64,000 nt of DNA from Distichodus sexfasciatus. Its lineage: Eukaryota > Chordata > Actinopteri > Characiformes > Distichodontidae. Position 1 is the stretch's first letter; the number at the start of each line of letters is the position of its first letter. Of the stretch, positions 32,660 through 43,943 are shown one piece after another. The DNA is taken from contig JAVGVS010000167.1 of the NCBI GenBank assembly GCA_032718565.1, positions 573,833 to 637,832 of the forward strand. The letters are read 5' to 3'. The notes below the pieces were generated by a model. It made no database searches. It saw nothing but the letters and a program-made list of their open reading frames with translations, and was not told the DNA's origin. Both the position numbers and the translations under genes were made by a program.

Positions 32660-35240
32660 GTCCCAGCTTGTTTCAGCACCTGCCCCTGTGTCACTGTCCC
32701 ATTGCTGGCAAGTCAAGAACTGCCTGACCTGGTTTTATTTCTGGGGCTACTTATTTCAGCATGCATTGGACCCCCTTCTGCCTCTTGGGTGGACACCTGA
32801 AGATTCTGCCATACCAGGAGTCATGCATAAAGTGCATTGTGTTTTGTCTGTCATGTCTTGTATTTTTTGTTTGTTTGTTTGTTCACACAGATATACCATT
32901 TGGGTATTGAAAAAAGAAGCCACAAAAAGACCACAATAGCAAAAAAAACAGGTCTGATAGAGTAACAAAGAGTAGACAGAAGACAATAAGAAGTTGACGC
33001 AGACAGGCTACATTACTTCTCTTCTCACTACCTTAAGATCACAAGATAACATCAAGATAATAAGAAAAATAAAGCTTAAATGAGTGCTTTACATCACCAT
33101 CACCTTATACAATGGACAATCAAAGCATGCAACAGCTTTCATGCCATTAGAGTACAGTACAGTTTAGGTATGGCATTGCTCCAGTATACTTATGGATATA
33201 TGGCAATTGAAACTGGTTGTTTTTATTGCTTGTTTTTGTATTTAAATTAAATTTAAAATGACATTACAAGGGCATTGCAAAAAGTGCAATAAAATGCAAT
33301 ATAAAAATAATGTAAATGTTTTTTATTTCTCTGATGTGAAGATTCCTTTCATGAAGAAATTCTACAGGTAACAGTTCAGGGGCAAAAGCTTGCTGGGTAC
33401 ATGGCAACACTGAGATTCAACTGCACAGTACATTGATTTGCTGTTCTGAGGTTTGTGTTTTGAAGCATTGAGTTTAAGTGATGCACACAGAGCACACTGG
33501 ATCAAGATGTTCAAGATGTGTCCACATAAATTTGTGAATTATTCTTCAAGAGATGTAAAGTAAGTAAAAGAAAGTACATGCCAAGCAATGATTTCACTTG
33601 AGAAAACATGCCTGACAGACATAAGCAAATTGATTAAATATCTATTAGGTCCTGCTAAGCTATTTGCACACTGGTTTCTAAAGGAAAATATTTGGAATGA
33701 ACTGACATCTGTCCACTATGCATTTCATATTCATATTGCATTTGGTAAACTCCAGTGAAACATTTAAATAGAAATCTTAGAGCTTCAGTGCCAAAAAAAA
33801 GTTTAATAAAAACAGTGCTTAACAATACAGTGATGACACTCGATAAAGTGCTTAATAAAATAATTATACATACAATTTACTGTGCCTAACAATAAACAAA
33901 CTTGTCATATATTAAACTGTAATATTTATTTAATAAATCTGCACTTCCTTGCAATTAATGGTAAATACTTCATGAACGATGTATCTCACAACCCCTACAA
34001 GTTTTACTCATACTGAAAAATATTTGAATAGATAAGCTGTCAACACGCACATCAAGCTGCTGTTAAAGTGCTCATGCTCTGGGCGTTGTGCGTCAACACT
34101 TTAAGTGTTTTGCTGTCCACTCTCATATGCCCAGTCCTTGCCTTTTTGGTTTCACTGACAGAAATGGATTTAAGGGGCTTCAATGACATCAACTATTACT
34201 ACAGTTTAGTAAAAGCTTGTCTATTTAGTGCTACTTGTAAAGAAAAAGATGTGTTGCAACATGGAGTGTGGCAATGCCTATATAGCCACTAGCTTGTGCC
34301 CCAGTGAGGTGAACAAAGGCAGGAAGATCAAATAATGCATTCATCACATTCCCTAGGGCCGAGGGCCAAGTTCATGTCAAATCCATAATAAGGAAAGTAT
34401 CTTCAGTGCAGTTTGTTTCCCTGCAAACACGTCACACACTGCTGGAAATCAACGCAGAGGATGTATTGATCTTCCTGGTGCTTCCTTTCTCACAAGCTCC
34501 AAATGGAGCCATCACATCACAAGTACTCGTCCAGACTGGCCCTCCTCCCTGCTCTTGACTCCATTAAACACACAGTCATAAACTACTATGCTGCCAAAAC
34601 AAGCCCTTTGTTTTTCTGTTTGGGTTATTTTCCTTTCGAAGGAGAGCTGCCGTATAGAACACAAGAGGCCGGTTCTGTATCTAACATGGAAAACATAAAG
34701 AGGTAAGAGGGTAATGAAACCTCAAGGGGCCACAATAACAAAACCACTGGCCAGAATGCAAAAAAAATTATTGTCTAAAACTGCAAAGTGCTGAGTGCTG
34801 TGATTAAACCTGATGAACTGATTAAAAATGTAATTTAAGAGTTTTCATTAATCATTTTAGAGTTTACTGTCTATACAGAAGCCCACATGTCTTTTTCTGT
34901 TAAATTAATTTATTTTTCATCTAAAGTTTTGCAGAGATGAATTTAACTAGTTATTAATAGAATTTTGAAATAATCTTCCTTTTTCCTTTGCTGACTACAG
35001 CCAAGAACCAAGGTTGACATCTAGTGGACAGAAACACACACTGCAGCAATAGTTTGTTATGACCTGCTGTGATGGGGTGATGTTTGTTTTATTGAGTAAT
35101 CTTATGGGATTTGGGTTGTTTAGTTCTATTGTTTATAATTGTTGTTTGTGGCCCAGACAGCTATAGAGACCATATGTGGCATATCCTGGCTGTGAATTAT
35201 TGGCTAGCTCTGCAGTAACACGTGACAGGACAAGAAGATG
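32660..35240. other. Gene-free stretch; 34420-34740 enhancer-like
   Basis: No gene recognised. The region is mostly AT-rich and includes TTTG tetranucleotide units (32868-32883). Bases 34420-34740 have balanced composition with an open frame (34503-34706) of no known family; its texture resembles conserved regulatory DNA. Confidence 0.2.
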
Positions 35241-35244
35241 GCCT

Positions 35245-35392
35245 ACTTGAAGATTATTCAGTTGTTTGGGGAGTATGTAGCAAGAGCTTTGCTAATGAGA
35301 GCCTTACTTTAGGAGACTAAAGTAAGGCTTTCATCACCAAAGCTCTTGCTACATGCTCCCCAAACAACTGAATAATCTACAGATCTTCAAGT
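35245..35392. repeat. Near-perfect long hairpin (inverted repeat)
   Basis: Left arm 35245-35312 and right arm 35317-35392 are reverse complements with about four mismatches over ~68 paired bases, a 4-base loop (GAGA), and an 8-base insertion in the right arm. The innermost stem is CTTTAG/CTAAAG. Arms read ACTTGAAGAT...TATTCAGTTGTTTGGGGAG and so on. It could be a foldback/MITE remnant, a local inverted duplication or a small-RNA precursor. Nothing flanking decides between these. Confidence 0.85.
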
Positions 35393-35473
35393 TTGTGGAT
35401 GCAGAGCCTGACATAATTTTTACCTTGTACACCTTTGGCCTCCTGAATGAGTAAGTGAGTGTTTTAAGTGAAT

Positions 35474-35705
35474 GATTATTTGTCATTGTGAACTCACCAC
35501 ATCTAAGGGAACACCACAAACAAAATGTGACCTCTGCATTTGACCCATCTGTGCTTTTTGGCAGCACCCGGGGAGCAGCGCTCAAGGAAGTTACCTGTCT
35601 TGAGTACCTCAGTGGTACCTTTACTGGTCTGGGACTTGAAACAGTGACTTTCCCTCCAACTCCCTAGCCATTACACTTTCAACTTCCCCATTATGCTACA
35701 AACTG
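35474..35705 (+). repeat. Common fish interspersed repeat
   Basis: Contains TGACCTCTGCATTTGACCCA, GCACCCGGGGAGCAGCGCTC, AAGGAAGTTACC...CCTCAGTGG and ACTCCCTAGCCATTA. This ordered set recalls an abundant fish repeat that occurs with many flanking sequences. Boundaries are approximate. Its class (SINE or non-autonomous DNA transposon) is not decided by this copy. Confidence 0.55.
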
Positions 35706-36009
35706 CCCCAGTAGTACCAGAGCCAGACGGGAGGATGCTTTGCTGTCTCGTCCCCAAACCCACATTTGAATGCAGGTCCCTCGGCAGCCACCTGGCATGG
35801 GGCAATTGGTTCTCGAGGCACGGCACAGGTTTCAAGGGGTGCTGTGGGCAATTGGTGAAACTTGATGGCGTTGACACCTACAACGCACTCAATCCAAAGA
35901 AAAAGGAACATTGGCTTTCCAGTTGATAATGAGGGAATTGCCAATAGAACTCAGGTGTCAGGATGTCTGGGTGTGTCAGGGTGTCTGAAGTGAAGTGGGT
36001 GGTTTGAAC

Positions 36010-36583
36010 CCTTGGCTTAATGTAGTTCATTAGTTTATTTAACATGGGCCATGTACAGAACAAATCCTATACCAGAGTTAGCTATACAGCTAATTTGCAT
36101 CTGTGGTCCCTGGGCAGGAAACTAAAAGACAATAAAACAATATGGACAATACCACATAAATAAAACAATAAACAATATGGTGCCACTACAGCTCCATACA
36201 TATAAGGCAACAACAACATTGTACCAAAACAAAACAGACACTACAATCAATGCATATAAGAAAACAGCAGTAACATCATTAAACCAAGGGATTATAGACA
36301 ATAAGGACATTACTATCAATACATATAAGACAACACATGTAGGACATCATTACACAGAATAAAAATCATACAAACACACAATTGTCATGTGTAGAGTTCT
36401 GTACATACAGAGTCAATGATCCCATCATTGATTAGCCTTCAGCCATGTCCTTATAGATATTTTTAAATGACTGAAACTTGTACCATCTCTAATTTGAACT
36501 GGAATTGAATTCCATTTTTCTACTGCTGTAACTGAAAAAGCTGATTGACCAAAAGCAGGCTTCCTGAAATTTATGTAAGAGTT
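36010..36583 (-). mobile_element. LINE 3' end (second family), cut by the Gypsy insertion
   Basis: On the minus strand, 36565-36427 encodes AFGQSAFSVTAVEKWNSIPV and QIRDGTSFSHLKISIRTWLK, the 'WNSLP...R' carboxy-terminal signature of many vertebrate non-LTR ORF2 proteins. Downstream on the minus strand follows a 3' untranslated region with TTTCCTGCCCAGGGACCACA, GCTAACTCTGGTATAGGAT and a final AAATAAACTAATGAAC. Internal AT-rich sub-repeats (36140-36370) include ATACATATAAG units. The 5' side ends at the Gypsy LTR and I could not find its continuation beyond the Gypsy element. Confidence 0.55.
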
Positions 36584-37453
36584 TGTCACTTCCGCAGCTC
36601 CTCCCTGACGCTTGGGCTTGCCAGAGTATTAAACCTGAGATTTGACAAGTCTGTGTCGGGGTGGTTGTGGTGTGTGTGTCTGTCCCTTTAAGAAATCCCT
36701 TCACTTCCTGGTTTGCCATGTCATGGGCTGGGCTTCACTTCCCTCATGTGTCTCATTGTTTGAGAATCGTGTTTGTTTGTTATTGGTTAGTTTCTGTTAA
36801 TTACTTCTTGGTTTTTTGTATTTATAGTCCCAGACCCCATCAGTATTTGTCTGTCCACCAACATGCTCACAGCTTTCTGTCATCCTCTATCACAGATGCC
36901 AGCCAACGCCGGCCGAGGCTAACCACTAAGCTAACTGAGGCTAACTGCTAAGCTACACAGAGGTAAAGCTCCCTTCCTGTCTTCCAAGAAGGCTCTGCTC
37001 TCTCCATCTCAGTTGTGTTTCGTGTAGGAGTGTGCAGTTGGGTTTGCCTGTTTTGGGTTCTGTGGGCTGCGCCACCAAGTGCTACTATAGTGTACGCCTC
37101 CAAGCATTCTTGTTTGCCCAAGCGGCTCAGAGGTGAGAGGCTAACACCATTAGTCTTCAGGCTCATATGCAACTCTGCTCTCTCCCTAACTCTCTTCTGC
37201 AAGGTACTGTGCTCGAGAAGCTAGAGGTAAGCTAGCGGGACTGTCTCTACCTTTCCAGAGTATGGATTTATATGGACTTGCTCACATTTCAGAGTGTGGA
37301 TTTCCTCTACAAGGCCCAGTTTGGCTTGGCTGTGCGCTGTCTGCTTTGTGTGCCTGTGCTTTCTGAACTGTTATTCATCACTGTAAATAAACTCACTTCA
37401 TCATAATTCCTGTGTGAGCGTCTCTCTTGCTGGTGTTAGCGGACATCATGACA
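36584..37453 (+). repeat. 5' LTR of the Gypsy element (870 bp)
   Basis: Starts TGTCACTTCCGC and ends CATCATGACA. It has a TATTTATAG box (about 36819) and a GTAAATAAA polyadenylation signal (37383). Its 3' two-thirds (36931-37453) align with 43944-44502. Clusters of GCTAAC/GCTAAG words lie at 36918-36955 and again near 37138 and 37225. Confidence 0.85.
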
Positions 37454-37471
37454 GATTGACAGACTAAACAA

Positions 37472-38380
37472 ATGGAGGCAGCAGGAATTCCCCTGCCAGA
37501 AGGCGAGTACTCAGCACTCTCCCAGCAACTCACTCGCCAGCAGGACCAACTAGAACACCTCACATGAGCAGTGTTGCAACTCACACAGGTGGCAAATGCG
37601 CTACCTCCTCCTCCTGCAGCTCCAGCACTCAGTTTCCCCAGACAGTGTGTTCGTCATGCGCTCTACCTGAACGGTATGCCGGGGATCTGGAGGGCTGTAA
37701 AAAGTTTTTGATGGCCTGTGATCTGTACTTCTTAGAGTATCCAGAGATGACTTTGGCACAAAGAGTGTCAATGGCGATTCAGTGCCTTACCAGCAGAGGT
37801 CAGGACTGGGCGGCTTCTGTGTGGGAAACTGGAGGCAACATCATGGTGGATTTCCTACTTTCATACAACATTTCAAAACTGTGTTTCATCATCCAGCTCA
37901 TGGCCAGTCTGGCAGCTCTCGCTTGTTTGAAAAATTGTCACCGACTACGCGGTGCAATTCCAGATTCTGGCCGCTGGTAGCAGATGGAACGAGCCGGCTT
38001 TGCGTGAGGCTTTTTGCAGGGGTCTCCGTTCTGACATCCAGACGGAGCTCACCTGCCGTGACGAGGGAATGAGCCTCGATGACCTCATCTGTGTGGCCAT
38101 CCATCTGGACCAGCACCTCTCTGGGGAAAGATCCTGGACTCCAACACCATGTTCTGCACCCACAGCTCCCACAACAAACATCCCACTGTTCAAAGTAGCT
38201 TCAGATACTGAGCCTATGGAGTTCGGTGCTTCACATCTGTCGCCGGAAGAAAAGGGACCGCGTCGTCACAGTGGTTTGTGTATGTACTGTGGGGCTGGAG
38301 GACATTATGCAGCCAGTTGTCCACTCAAGTCACGCCAACTCATAGCGGTACCAAATCACGCTCTCCATACAAATCAGTTC
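37472..38380 (+). pseudogene. Gypsy Gag, broken
   Basis: Gag would form the cytoplasmic particle that packages element RNA. The frame opens at ATG 37472 (MEAAGIPLPEGEY), close to the LTR, and hits a TGA after 31 codons. A second frame carries the core (PERYAGDLEGCKKFLMACDL, RGQDWAASVWETGG), and a third the carboxy part (NEPALREAFCRGLRSDIQTE, DDLICVAIHLDQHL). The zinc knuckle CMYCGAGGHYAASC at 38279-38320 keeps all C-C-H-C ligands. Two frame changes and the early stop prevent a full product. The Gag of the second Gypsy (49014) shares the same layout. Confidence 0.75.
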
Positions 38381-38728
38381 ATTATTGCCAGTTGTCTTTT
38401 TGTTAAAAACTCACCTGTCTCTGTTTCTGTTTTGTTAGATTCCGGGTTGGCGGGTCATTTTATTTCAAGTTCCCTGGTGTCTTCCCTGTGTTCCTGTTGT
38501 CGATCTTGCAAACCACATCTCTGTTATAGCCTTAGATGGCCACCTTGTTAGCTCCACTCACGTCACACAGATTACCACACCTCTCTGTTTAGATCTTACT
38601 CCACAACACTCGGAGCATATTCTGCTGTTAGTTCTAGATCACAAACACCCTACTGTAGCCTTAGGTTTACCCTGGTTATATTTGCCCAACCCTGTCATAG
38701 ATTGGTCTCATGCTGGTATCCGTTCCTG
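38381..38728 (+). pseudogene. Gypsy aspartic protease region
   Basis: After the knuckle the frame reads VSVSVLLDSGLAGHFISSSL; DSG is the active-site triad of retroviral-type aspartic proteases (usually DSG or DTG) that cleave the Gag-Pol polyprotein. A frameshift near 38500 moves the remainder (ISVIALDGHLV, LLVLDHKHPTVALGLPWL) to another frame, and the Harbinger insertion then separates it from RT. Confidence 0.65.
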
Positions 38729-38937
38729 GGGTCTCATTTATAACCGTTGCATATGCACAAAACGGGACCTAAAAGATGCGTACGCCTCTTTCTACGTAAA
38801 TGTTGCGATCTATAGAAACAAACTTGACGGCAGAATGTGTGCATATGTACACCAACTCTGACCCATGCGTGCGAACTTTTTGTAGAAAAATAAACGACCA
38901 CGGGTGAAGAGGGTGAGCAATCATTACACAGAACATT

Positions 38938-39366
38938 CTGCCCTGGTATGGGAACAGCTGTGTTCAGGACCAGAAAGCCCTCCAGTGAGTGATCCGGGCA
39001 GCGGAGTGCTGCTGCACGTCAGCTCTCCCTTCCCTGCAGGACATTTACTCCACGAGGTGTAGGACCAGGGCAATCAGGATTATAAAAGACTCATCTCACC
39101 CAGGAAACAGACTTTTTCATCTTCTGCAATCAGGCAGAAGGTTCCGCACCATCATGACCTTATTATATAATATATAGTTTTATTTTTTCGTCCTGTTACC
39201 CCAACCTCCTTATTTAAGTCAGTCTTATGTTTGTAAGTTGTATTGTGTCTATTTTGTCTTTCCCTTGTCTTGCACAGTTAAAAGAGCGGATCAGGATACA
39301 TTTCACTGCATGTTGTACCTGTATAACTTGCACGTGACAAATAAAGAATCTTGAATCTTGAATCAA
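38938..39366 (+). mobile_element. LINE 3' tail inserted in the Harbinger element
   Basis: It encodes the end of a jockey-group ORF2 (PSLQDIYSTRCRTRAIRIIK, DSSHPGNRLFHLLQSGRRFR) in frame with a short 3' untranslated region ending GTGACAAATAAAGAATCTTG and AATCTTGAATC. The heptamer repeat ATCTTGA is the usual 3' terminus of this LINE family in fish. Only the last ~430 bp were copied, which is severe 5' truncation. It lies between the left terminus and the transposase of its host. Confidence 0.75.
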
Positions 39367-39545
39367 AAACGTGAGTGGCATCGGTACATAAATAATAATT
39401 CCTTGTGCTAGTGAGTCATACACAGTACATTTAATTTCACTTATTCAGTCACATATTTATAATAGTAAATAAATATATAAGTAAAATATATAATCTGACT
39501 AAAATATTGACTTAATCTACATTTTTACATTACGCTAATGGCAGA

Positions 39546-40330
39546 ATGAGAAGAGTACGGGTGTTAAGGGACCCTTAAGATTTTTGGCCCATGATGATGA
39601 CCTGCTCATAAGCCGATTTAGATTACCTAGATATGTGATTTTGGAGCTATGTGCTGAACTGGGTCCAATGTTAGAGAGACCAACCCGACTGAACCGCGCA
39701 ATCCCGGAACAAATACTGACAACCCTGGGGTTCCTTGCAACTGGCTGTTACCAGCAGGAATTAGCCGACAGGTATATGTTATAATTAACAATAAAATTGT
39801 GAATTTATTCTAAAGCTTGTTTAGGAAATACAATAATAATCCCATTGTGTTTAATTGTATTCTAGGTCTGGGATATCACAACCATCACTAAGCTCAATAA
39901 CACCTGTTGTTTTGGATGGTATTATTAAAGTGACTAGTAGCTATATTAAGTTCCCTTACACTGAACAGGTCAAGATCAAAAGGCAATTTGCAGCAATTTC
40001 CGGTTTCCCAAATGACTGCACTCACGTTGCAATAAAGGCTTATGAAAACAAATATATATATATACGTAAATAGAAAACATGTGCATTCTATAAATGTGCA
40101 AGTTATTTGTGACGCTGATATAGTCCTGACAAACGTGGTTCCACGGTAGCCTGGTTCAACACATGACATGACTCATTTATCCTGGAACACAGCAGCGTAG
40201 GGAGCAGACTGCAGGCAGGCGATGCGCACAATGGCTGGCTTCTTGGTAAGAACCCACCCGGACCCACAGCCCCTACCCGGCATGAAAGCTATCAATTGGG
40301 AGCAAGACTCAGGGAAGATGTAATGCAGTG
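39546..40330 (+). pseudogene. PIF/Harbinger transposase (HARBI1-like), two exons, broken
   Basis: Exon 1 (39546-39771) starts at ATG with MRRVRVLRDP, has a stop and a frameshift, then DDDLLISRFRLPRYVILELC, LERPTRLNRAIPEQILTTLG and FLATGCYQQELAD. A 94-bp intron (39772-39865, GT...AG) is followed in frame by SGISQPSLSSITPVVLDGII. Exon 2 continues with an FPNDCTHVAIKA stretch containing the first DDE aspartate, then in shifted frames VICDADIVLTNVV (containing the usual second-aspartate region) and GSTHD. The 'GDSGY' region is missing and the reading is lost after about 40330. The normal enzyme cuts and pastes the element in the nucleus with help from the Myb-like protein. Confidence 0.8.
39772..39865 (+). 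other. Intron in the Harbinger transposase
   Basis: Begins GTATATG and ends TTGTATTCTAG. Its removal joins ...GCCGACAG to GTCTGGG..., giving LADRSGISQPS, a conserved junction in fish HARBI1-like transposases. Confidence 0.75.
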
Positions 40331-40377
40331 TTTGTAAAGACAGCAGTGCAAAGGTAAATTTTTTTTAACAAGATCTT

Positions 40378-41065
40378 TTAATGTTGTTTCAATTCATCTG
40401 AAATTACATCGATTGCTCTAATTGTATCTCGTTGTGTCACCAAGACAGCCTCAGTCAGGACACGGCCACTTCCAGAGGCTACATGCACACGGGACTCGCT
40501 GGTGCCAGGGAAACCCAGGCGCTCTTCAGCCACCTCCTGCGACTCCTCACCACCTATTGCTCCCATTGTCTCTTTGAGGGAGACCAAAACCATTACATTG
40601 TGCTTTGTCAAAAGTCTAACTTTTTTTTCTCAGACATGCAAATAAAAACCGCTTACTGTGTGTCATCTCAGCCATGTCTGTGTCTCCCTCTTTCTCAGAC
40701 ACTACCCCGCACACAAGTTTCCCCCAGTATTGAAGCCATCCGGGTTACCAGGGGTGTCAGTTCTGATGTCCCCTCGCCGCCTCCGGTAGCAGACACGCTC
40801 TTTCAATACACTGCAATTCTTTTCTTTTTTTTAAATAATCACTTTCAAATCTGACCACTTTTTTATTTTATTTCGGGCACCGTCCTGTTTCCAGCGCTTA
40901 CTTCATTCACAGCATTGTTTTCCTGCCTTTCTTTTTGTTTGTCATCCCTCTACTGTGACCACCAAACAAAATATTTTTTTTCTTTTCACTTCATCCACAA
41001 GCACATCTATCTCAGTTTCAGAAAAATTTCTCTTCTTACTTTTTACTTTTTTTCTTAGTTTTTCA
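40378..41065 (-). pseudogene. Harbinger Myb/SANT-like protein (NAIF1-like), broken
   Basis: On the minus strand the start side (about 41065-40860) encodes KKRNFSETEIDVLVDEVKR followed, after one-base slips, by an ILFGGHSRG-type and NEVSAGNRTVPEIK-type stretch, the shape of a Myb/SANT domain. The far side (40611-40378) encodes VLTEAVLVTQRDTIRAIDVI, a helical tail typical of these proteins. In active Harbinger elements this DNA-binding protein recruits the transposase to the termini and its nucleus. Several frameshifts disable this copy. Confidence 0.55.
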
Positions 41066-41309
41066 TGTTTACATCAGCGGCTTACATATACATGAGGTCA
41101 TTTGCATTTACCATGTATGGTTGAATGGGGGCGTGTAGAGGGCAGAGTATGTGGCAAATCCACGTGCATACAATCCCAGGTGGAGTGCGATTTATAAAGC
41201 GCATATGTGCTCATAAATCTGACTTTTTCTTTGTTTACGTCATTTTTGTCTTTTGAGCGCACGTACACTTGTAGTATGAATTCTACACAAAGTTTTTTAA
41301 ATGAGACCC

Positions 41310-42330
41310 CTGGTCCTTAGGTTGCACTCACCATCAGCAGTTCCCATCAGTTTCCATACACCCCACTTCCATCGAGAGTATGTACACCTGATAATCTCCC
41401 ACCAGAATACTCTGACCTAGCTGAGGTGTTTAGCGTAGCTAAGGCCACACGTCTTCTGCCTCACCGACCACAGGATTAAATTATCGACCTGTTGCCTGGC
41501 ACTATCCGTTGTCGCAGGTAGAAACCAAGGCAATGGAGGAGTATGTGGCTGAGGCGCTCAGGCAAGGGATGATTAGTCGGTCCACATCCCCTGCCTCTGC
41601 TAGTTTCTTTTTTGTAGAAAAGAAGGACGACAGACTCAGACCCTGCATCGACTACCGGGGGCTCAACGTGGTCACAGTGATGTATCCTCACCCCCTACCA
41701 CTCATCCCCTCAGCTATCGAACAACTCCGGGGGTCCAGGTTTTTTTATTAAGCTTGACCTCTGGAGCGCATACAACCTAGTCCGTGTTCGAGCTGGTGAT
41801 GAGTGGACGACCTCCTCCAGTCATTACCAACATAATGTTGGTCTCGGTAACAGCCTCGCTAACGGCCTTGCTAATGCGCTGTCATTTTTTCAAGCATTTA
41901 TTAATGACGTATTTAGAGACATGTTGCACCGTTACGTCATAGTGTACATTGACGATATTCTGGTGTATTCACCGGATTACCTGACACGTGCAACATGTGA
42001 GAGCAGTCCTCGGTCACCTGCTGGAACCCAGACTATACTCTAAAGCTGAGAAATGTGAGTTCCACTGGAAGGAGGTAGCATTTCTCAGCTACACTATTGG
42101 GCCGCAGGGGGTGGGTATGGCAGAGAATAAGGTGGCAGCATTAACCGAGTGGCCTGAGCCTTCCATGGTTAAGGAGTTGTTCTTGGGTTTTGCTAACTTC
42201 TACCACGGATTTATTAGAGGGTTCAGCTCTGTGGCAGTACCACTCACTAGCCTCCTCAATGGTAAACCTAAAAAGATCATGCTTACCCCGCAGGCCAAGA
42301 AGCCTTTGTAACCCAGGAAGCTAACAGAGG
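41310..42330 (+). pseudogene. Gypsy reverse transcriptase, broken
   Basis: Blocks in order: an EYSDLAEVFSVAKATRLLPH lead-in near 41405, AMEEYVAEALRQGMISRSTS near 41530, SFFFVEKKDDRLRPCIDYRG near 41605, KLDLWSAYNLVRVRAGDEW in a shifted frame near 41755, and catalytic YIDD at 41945-41956. Compared with the second Gypsy, a short deletion lies before 41519 and the 'TAFST...MPFG' stretch near 41820-41870 is scrambled. The connection region (42000-42311) is in another frame and ends in a stop. The catalytic aspartates persist but the protein cannot be made whole. Confidence 0.75.
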
Positions 42331-42650
42331 CAGAGTGGAATTATGATGTGGGAAACCGCAAGCTGTTAGCTGTCAAAGCAGTGTTGGACGAATGGTGTAA
42401 TTGGCTAGAGGGCGCCCATCACCCCTTTGTGGTATTCACAGATCACCGCAATCTTGAATACATCTGGCAAGCCAAGAGACTCAACACTAGACAGGCTCAA
42501 TGGTCATTATTCTTTACCCAATTCCATTTACAAATTACCTATCGTCCTGGCTCAGAAAACAGTAAAACAATGCCCTGTCTAGGTGCTTTGCTCCACCCGA
42601 TGCCACCAAGGTCCCTGAGCCCATTCTTCCACCTGAGATGGTAGTGGCGC
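42331..42650 (+). pseudogene. Gypsy RNase H region
   Basis: Contains YDVGNRKLLAVKAVLDEW (42343 on), then HHPFVVFTDHRNLEYIW and LNTRQAQWSLFFTQFHLQIT and YRPGSENSK, the signature order of Ty3/Gypsy RNase H, where TDH and the upstream E carry metal ligands. The amino part is missing after a deletion near 42305-42340. RNase H normally degrades the RNA template during reverse transcription. Confidence 0.7.
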
Positions 42651-42689
42651 TGATCACGTGGGATCTGGATGGGAAGATCACCCGTCTTG

Positions 42690-43615
42690 GAGGGGATCAT
42701 CCCCCTCCAGTGGGTTGTGCCCCCAAAAGGACCTACATGCCGGAGTCACTGCGGGATCGGGTAGTGGAGTGGGCCCATGCTATACCTGCAAGTGGTCACC
42801 CAGGAATTTCAGGCCCTCTATGGGGCAAGATATCAAGAGGGCAGTTGCCTCTTGTTCTGTGTGTGTGGCCACCAAGAGCTCAAATCAGTTGCCAGTTGGT
42901 AAATTAATGCCCCTACCGATACTGAACAGAACATGGTCCCACATTGCTGTGGACTTCATCACGGACCTGCCAGTATCAAATGTTTACACCACTATCCTAG
43001 TGATAGTGGACCATTTTTCTAAAGGGGTACAGTTTCTTCCTCTAGGTTCTTTTCCCTCTGCCTTGCAGATGGCTGAAGCCCTGTTCCAGAACATGTTCTG
43101 GGTCCATGGTCTGCCAGAGGATATCCTCTCCGATCGGAGCCCCCAGTTTATCTCGTGGGTCTGGAGGGCATTCATGCAGAAGCTGGGGGTCAACATTGGG
43201 GTACCACCTGCAGTCAAACAGACAGGTAGAGCATACCAATCAGGAGTTAGGGGGATTCCTTCAGTCGTACTGTAGTGCCTGGCAGCATGACTGGGCAGAG
43301 TTTTTGGTCTGGGCAGAGTACACCCAGAACTCAATGCACCATCCAGCTACCGGCCTGACTCCCTTTGAGTGTGTGCTTGGGCACCAGCCCCCATTGTGCC
43401 CATGGGATGGTTCTCCATCCAAGGTCCCTCGGGTGGATGACTGGTTCCAGAAGGCGGAATGGGTCTGGGAGGGGGCACACACTAACCTCCAGCGAGCAGT
43501 TCATAGGTTTACTAGTCAAGCCAATTGGAGGAGGCATGAGGCACCTGTGTACCAGGCAGGTGATCGGGTTTGGCTGTTGACCAGGGATTTGCGTCTTGGT
43601 CTCCACTGCAATTAA
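42690..43615 (+). pseudogene. Gypsy integrase, broken
   Basis: The zinc-binding H-H-C-C region is visible as WAHAIPASGHPG near 42770 and CSVCVATKSS near 42855 (in a shifted frame). The catalytic core follows: first aspartate in HIAVDFITDLPV near 42945, second in ILSDRSPQF near 43120, and glutamate in QVEHTNQELGGFLQ near 43220 in yet another frame. The carboxy part has HDWAEFLVWAEYTQNS and GLTPFECVLGHQPPL, a family hallmark. Integrase joins element DNA to the host chromosome. Three frame changes inactivate it. Confidence 0.8.
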
Positions 43616-43689
43616 CTATCTCCTAGGTTCATTGGTCCATTCCCCATTGAAAAGATTATTAACCCTGTTTCTGTAAAACTCCAGTTACC

Positions 43690-43943
43690 ATCTCATATGC
43701 GTGTTTCCCCTGTATTTCATGTGTCTCTCCTTAGGCCAGCAGTCCGGAGCCTGTTGGATTGGGGAGACATGGATCCTGCACTGCCTGGGGAAATTGAAGT
43801 TGAGGGCACACCCGCCTACCGAGTCTGGCAGCTGTTGGACTCCTGAGTGCGGCATGGGCGCTTGCAATATCTCGTTAACTGGGAAGGGTATGGGCCTGAG
43901 GAGCAGAGTTGGGTCCCGGCTCGGGACATCCTCAGGAGGATGT
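43690..43943 (+). pseudogene. Gypsy integrase tail with chromodomain
   Basis: One frame gives LRPAVRSLLDWGDMDPALPG, an EVEGTPAYRVWQLLDS stretch with a stop, then LQYLVNWEGYGPEEQSWVPA and RDI. 'Y-VNWEGY...E-SW-P' is the aromatic cage and strand pattern of chromodomains, which steer integration toward modified histones in chromoviruses. The coding region stops at the junction with the truncated 3' LTR at 43943. Confidence 0.75.

Larger units (their letters stand above)
38729..41309. mobile_element. PIF/Harbinger DNA transposon inserted in Gypsy pol
   Basis: Termini GGGTCTCATTTA and TAAATGAGACCC are perfect 12-bp inverted repeats, with a 3-bp target duplication CTG (38726-38728 and 41310-41312), the size typical of PIF/Harbinger. 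Removing the element and one CTG restores a reading that matches the second Gypsy at the same place (both read IRSW across the point). It contains two genes in opposite directions: an intron-containing transposase (+) and a Myb/SANT-like protein (-), the standard Harbinger layout. A LINE 3' tail is inserted upstream of the transposase. Both genes are degraded. Confidence 0.85.
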
